A stretch of 33,762 nt of DNA from an uncultured Verrucomicrobia subdivision 3 bacterium. Lineage in GTDB: Bacteria > Verrucomicrobiota > Verrucomicrobiia > Limisphaerales > UBA11358. This document shows positions 31,801 through 33,762 of the stretch, piece after piece. Positions within the stretch are counted from its first letter, which is position 1, and each line of letters starts with the position of its first letter. The notes beneath the pieces were generated by a model. That model was not told the DNA's origin, ran no database searches, and saw only the letters and a program-made list of their open reading frames with translations. Location of the stretch: assembly GCA_903820285.1 (NCBI GenBank), contig CAIJGS010000065.1, positions 1-33,762 on the forward strand, in the 5' to 3' direction. The position numbers were made by a program, and so were the translations under genes.

Positions 31801-33435
31801 GCGAACTGGTCGTCGCCATTGAACATAAACCTGACGGGCCTCAATGGTGCCGCCACGTTCGACACGGCGGGCAATAACATCACGCTCTCGGGCGCACTTT
31901 CCGGCACCGGTGGCCTGACCAAGGTCGGCAATGGTACACTGGAACTCGTCTCATCCGGCAACAGCTACACGGGCAACACGACGGTCAATGCCGGCACCTT
32001 GCAGTTAGACGCGGCCTTTAGCAGCCTGAGTTCGACCTATCGTATTACCAATGGCGCGACACTGAACTTGAACTATGGCGGATCTTCTGTCCTTGGTCAT
32101 TTCTACACCAACGGGGTTGCTCTGGCCAACGGGATTTACAGTGCCGGCAACCTGGCCGCCTTTATCACTGGCAGTGGATCCCTGCAGGTGGCGGATGTCG
32201 CCTTCACCAACCAGCCGCAGAGCCAATTGGTTTATTTGAATGGCAATTACCACCAAACGACCACCTTCACGAGTGGAACGACTGGCGCTGCCGCTACTTA
32301 CCAGTGGTATCTGAACGGCAATCCCATATCCGGTGCGACCAGCAGCACCTTGACTTTGAACAATCTGCAGATAGCGAATGCCGGCAACTTGTATGTGGTT
32401 GCCGCCAGCGGTTCCGGTTCCGTGACCAGCAGCGTGGTTGCGCTCACCATTTACGCCGTGAACAACAATGTTTTTGCCTATGACGGGTTTGATGATCAAG
32501 GTTCGACTGATGGCAGCACCCCGATTGATGGCGTCAGTCAGAATGGCGGTTATGGTTGGGCCACGCCATGGATTGGAGTGGACGGAACCGCTGCCAATAC
32601 CGTGATCACGCTGGGTGGTTTGGCCGGCGGAGCAAATGTTCCGGCTGGCTATGATTCCCGTTCCATCAGCAATTCCATGTGGAACTATGGCGGTAGCCGC
32701 GTCGGTCGCACGTTTGATACCTCCAGCACTTCGGAACTGTTCAAGCAGGGATTCGTCAATGGCAGTGGCAATATTGGCGCCAAGGGCAAGACGATTTACC
32801 TTAGCTACTTGCAAGAACCGAACTCCGTCAACGGCTACTACGAATTAGGCCTGAAGAGAGGGAATTTGAGTGATCCGGGCCGGATTGGCGGTGCTACCAC
32901 CGACGGCGGTGGCAGTCATATCTGGTGGCGGACGGAATATCCCGCCGGCGGCAGTTCCAGCTTTGTAGATCTGGGCGCGGCTGACGCAAACATCGTTGAC
33001 CTCTACGTGGTGCGTATTGACTACAGCACCAACGGTGACACCGTGCGGGTCTATCGGAATCCGACTTCAGCCACGGAACCAGCGGTACCCACGGCGACCG
33101 TCGTAAACGCGACGGATATGTCCTTCTACGGCATCACCGTTGATGCGTTTGGCGGGCCGCAAATGGGCGTGGACGAAATCCGTCTGGGGGCGACATGGGC
33201 CGATGCCATCGGTTTGGCCGTGTCCAACCTGCTGCCGCCGGTCAAGGCGATCAATGGCTACACGGTCCAGTTTGCCTGTACGCCGGGATATTCCTACCGG
33301 ATCCAGCGGGCCACCGACATCACGGGGCCCTGGTCAGATATCAGCACCAACACGGCACCGGCCGATGGATTCGTCACTTATACCGATACTGGCGCGCCCG
33401 CAGGTAAAGCCTTTTATCGGACCGTTAGTCCGTGA
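28861..33435 (+). CDS. Large secreted autotransporter-type repeat (PATR) protein without a barrel
   Basis: This encodes 1524 residues. The long N-terminus contains a signal segment (HLIKTAVMAVLVCLGASVGA, cut near AQ); starts at 28933 or later are possible. Residues about 62-225 form a DUF4082-like beta domain. Residues 225-560 are a beta-helix of short repeats (MNISDGTYTGNSWYAVGRGG, VNMTGGTLNV, VFNQNGGVV). Two autotransporter-associated repeats start at about 583 (LTKNGAGTLELSGANNYTGD) and 1019 (LTKVGNGTLELVSSGNSYTG). An Ig-like domain covers about 1118-1200 (YQWYLNGNPISGATSSTLTL), then a concanavalin-like region to about 1450, and a C-terminal module ending AFYRTVSP. There is no outer-membrane barrel and no sorting tail, so it is probably secreted or held at the surface by another route. 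Function: likely an adhesin or matrix protein, unproven. Confidence 0.88.
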   Translation: MNIKTTSQTTRSSVTWACRPLWICMSPARAALNTITNTTRHLIKTAVMAVLVCLGASVGAQTVGFTADPVNTTRGTYQDAANGGVLNIGRTMTVSGSGIEVLQLGVYDYQSDGMAEAHTVTLFNADSQTALATVTVPSGTGSPLINAYRFVTLPTPVFLPAGHYAVVAYHMDDNDPYGNGNAAGINGSPNLSGNAGLYDFVNSVSPAYPGSGSGEWFASGSFTYTNVPTWMGGTSSDWSDPSNWQSGVEPSGITMVNTASGNLATVSTDVTANQPTLLDIGEGVAGIVDVQTGGNLTVNGETWLGNASLGQGTMNISDGTYTGNSWYAVGRGGGHGTVNMTGGTLNVNNNPVGVGLDANSVGVFNQNGGVVNANDQLWIGNNDQGGGQNSATYILTNGTMVVNSWTVIGRHNTVGVLNISGGSLTKTSSGDQMLIGVDQDSSTGIINQTGGAITNTASDTYLAGYNAGTGVWNLSGGYAVLGLLQLCHNNDGNSSGTMNLNTSGTLIVSSVGYGGGGASTATLNFNGGTLMASGANATFMGGLTRANIRNGGAIIDDGGYAITISQPLLHSSIGGDHAIDGGLTKNGAGTLELSGANNYTGDTTVNAGTLQLDVTGSSVGALRLANGTTLNLNLSGGNYAVAAFYTNGVSLPVGTYSSGNLPAFISGSGNLVVSSSISTGLWTGAGADNDWSTAGNWDQNAVPIFPHALTFAGSTRLVNTNDLSNITVSSLTFDAAAGAFVLDGNSLTNTGGISFNGNPAAPVTQTVNLGMTFTADLFLNGPTNGILTLGGIDTMPGLIINDGTNIITGNVTVNGTGSDVFYLANANPAFHSALVIQPGATLSVIGSYGDDGVIGRDGGSGTVIQNGGTFTYNNNRANMWVGATGNAATRSEYDMNGGLLDMSGHTLGVGLGAGVLITGLVSQVSGIITNVGNLWLGGATAQGYGAYTSSGGSIYIGAGGITTVSGLYSINLGAGTVGAEANWSSPLNINLTGLNGAATFDTAGNNITLSGALSGTGGLTKVGNGTLELVSSGNSYTGNTTVNAGTLQLDAAFSSLSSTYRITNGATLNLNYGGSSVLGHFYTNGVALANGIYSAGNLAAFITGSGSLQVADVAFTNQPQSQLVYLNGNYHQTTTFTSGTTGAAATYQWYLNGNPISGATSSTLTLNNLQIANAGNLYVVAASGSGSVTSSVVALTIYAVNNNVFAYDGFDDQGSTDGSTPIDGVSQNGGYGWATPWIGVDGTAANTVITLGGLAGGANVPAGYDSRSISNSMWNYGGSRVGRTFDTSSTSELFKQGFVNGSGNIGAKGKTIYLSYLQEPNSVNGYYELGLKRGNLSDPGRIGGATTDGGGSHIWWRTEYPAGGSSSFVDLGAADANIVDLYVVRIDYSTNGDTVRVYRNPTSATEPAVPTATVVNATDMSFYGITVDAFGGPQMGVDEIRLGATWADAIGLAVSNLLPPVKAINGYTVQFACTPGYSYRIQRATDITGPWSDISTNTAPADGFVTYTDTGAPAGKAFYRTVSP
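30601..30890 (+). repeat. Internal PATR unit 1 of the large secreted protein
   Basis: The unit runs from GGLTKNGAGTLEL through TTVNAGTLQLD and FYTNGVSLPVGTYSSGNLPA to FISGSGNLVV. It matches unit 2 at 31909-32190 over its whole length, including the FYTNGV and G-Y-aGNL-AFI-GSG segments, so it is an internal duplication rather than only a shared short motif. Confidence 0.7.
31909..32190 (+). repeat. Internal PATR unit 2 of the large secreted protein
   Basis: The unit runs from GGLTKVGNGTLEL through TTVNAGTLQLD and FYTNGVALANGIYSAGNLAA to FITGSGSLQV. It is the partner of unit 1; the two are still similar at DNA level around the TTVNAGTLQLD codons. Confidence 0.7.
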
Positions 33436-33488
33436 AACGTGATAAGCGTCACTCCTGAGGCTGGTTGAAGTGGTGCGGAAGGACAAGG

Positions 33489-33521
33489 AAGCTGCCGGAG
33501 CATTTGCTCCGGCAGCTTTTT
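33489..33521 (+). terminator. Rho-independent terminator after the large secreted protein
   Basis: AAGCTGCCGGAGCA (33489-33502) and TGCTCCGGCAGCTT (33505-33518) form a 14-base perfect stem, GC-rich at its centre, followed by a short T-run. It lies about 54 bases after the stop codon on the same strand. Confidence 0.85.
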
Positions 33522-33576
33522 GATATAATGCAAAAGGCGAATAACTTATAAACTTTGTGGGCAGCCGGCCTAGCAG

Positions 33577-33600
33577 GCCGTTGAAAAACGGCACTTTTTT
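33577..33600 (+). terminator. Second terminator-like hairpin
   Basis: GCCGTT-GAAA-AACGGC is a perfect 6-base stem with a GAAA tetraloop, followed by AC and TTTTTT. It may be a backup terminator or part of the inverted-repeat element directly to its right. Confidence 0.5.
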
Positions 33601-33612
33601 GGCATAACCTTT

Positions 33613-33693
33613 AGCAGTGTATCCCTCGTGCCGCCGCCGGGACGCGCGATTTTGACAATTGGGGTGGGGCGGCGACGCGAGGGATACACTGCT
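33613..33693. repeat. Long inverted repeat, probable interspersed element
   Basis: AGCAGTGTATCCCTCG (33613-33628) is perfectly inverted at 33678-33693. The stem continues inward imperfectly through GCCGCCGCC and GGGCGGCG. The enclosed loop is about 25 bases. A minus-strand reading frame across it (ending near 33334) has no recognisable protein. It is best read as a non-coding repeated element or the remnant of a small transposable element. Confidence 0.6.
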
Positions 33694-33762
33694 GTTGAAC
33701 TGAGCCGCTGAACCTGCGGCACCCTTACTGGGGAAAGTAAAGCCGTGTTGGTATCCCAACCG

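Noticed and set aside
33334-33759. 141-residue minus-strand frame at the right end
   Set aside because: It runs through the terminator hairpins and the long inverted repeat and overlaps the end of the secreted protein gene; it is better explained as a repeated non-coding element.
1-33762. CRISPR arrays, tRNA or rRNA genes, complete insertion sequences
   Set aside because: No regularly spaced direct repeats, tRNA-like cloverleaf segments, rRNA sequence or transposase motifs were seen on reading both strands. A dedicated scan was not possible.

Overview
The window looks like chromosomal DNA of a GC-rich Verrucomicrobiota bacterium, probably near Pedosphaera/Limisphaera (inferred from gene content, not measured). 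The signs are a prepilin leader ending in [19 protein letters not shown], an autotransporter-type repeat protein without a barrel, a VPDSG-like sorting tail on an ice-binding-fold protein, a BspA-type leucine-rich repeat protein, and sensor kinases of the HisKA_3 type. No rRNA, tRNA, CRISPR array or intact transposase was seen.

Layout. 1-3075 (surface and envelope): a partial BON-domain lipoprotein, an ice-binding-like protein, a divergent leucine-rich-repeat protein and two very small hydrophobic ORFs. 3130-10149 (stress and signalling): a DJ-1/PfpI protein, then a same-strand run of a stand-alone CheB domain, a CheB-CheR-PAS fusion and a multi-PAS histidine kinase, with a convergent single-domain response regulator. 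No chemoreceptor, CheA or CheW is present. 10476-19106: one 2876-residue cyclic beta-1,2-glucan synthase-like protein (NdvB/ChvB type). 19107-19641: a decayed stretch with fragments of a sensor kinase and of a secreted protein C-terminus. 19642-20814: a carbohydrate esterase of the SASA (sialate O-acetylesterase-like) family.

21267-27412 is the most coherent unit, a probable fructan-utilisation locus. A GntR/LacI hybrid repressor is divergent from an MFS sugar porter, a 174-residue protein resembling archaeal CTP-dependent riboflavin kinase (DUF120 fold), a GH172 (DUF2961) enzyme and a GH32 fructan hydrolase. A long palindrome in the divergent promoter gap is a strong operator candidate. The two secreted enzymes would release fructose or difructose units, the porter would import them, and the repressor would sense an intracellular sugar. 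The role of the riboflavin-kinase-like protein is unknown, and it is the most intriguing item here.

27413-33762: an AT-rich gap, a pseudopilin-like H-X9-DG protein, a 1524-residue secreted repeat protein with a strong terminator behind it, and a long inverted repeat that looks like an interspersed element. A family of palindromes built on CATGGGGTRTTMCCC recurs in gaps between genes across the first 20 kb.
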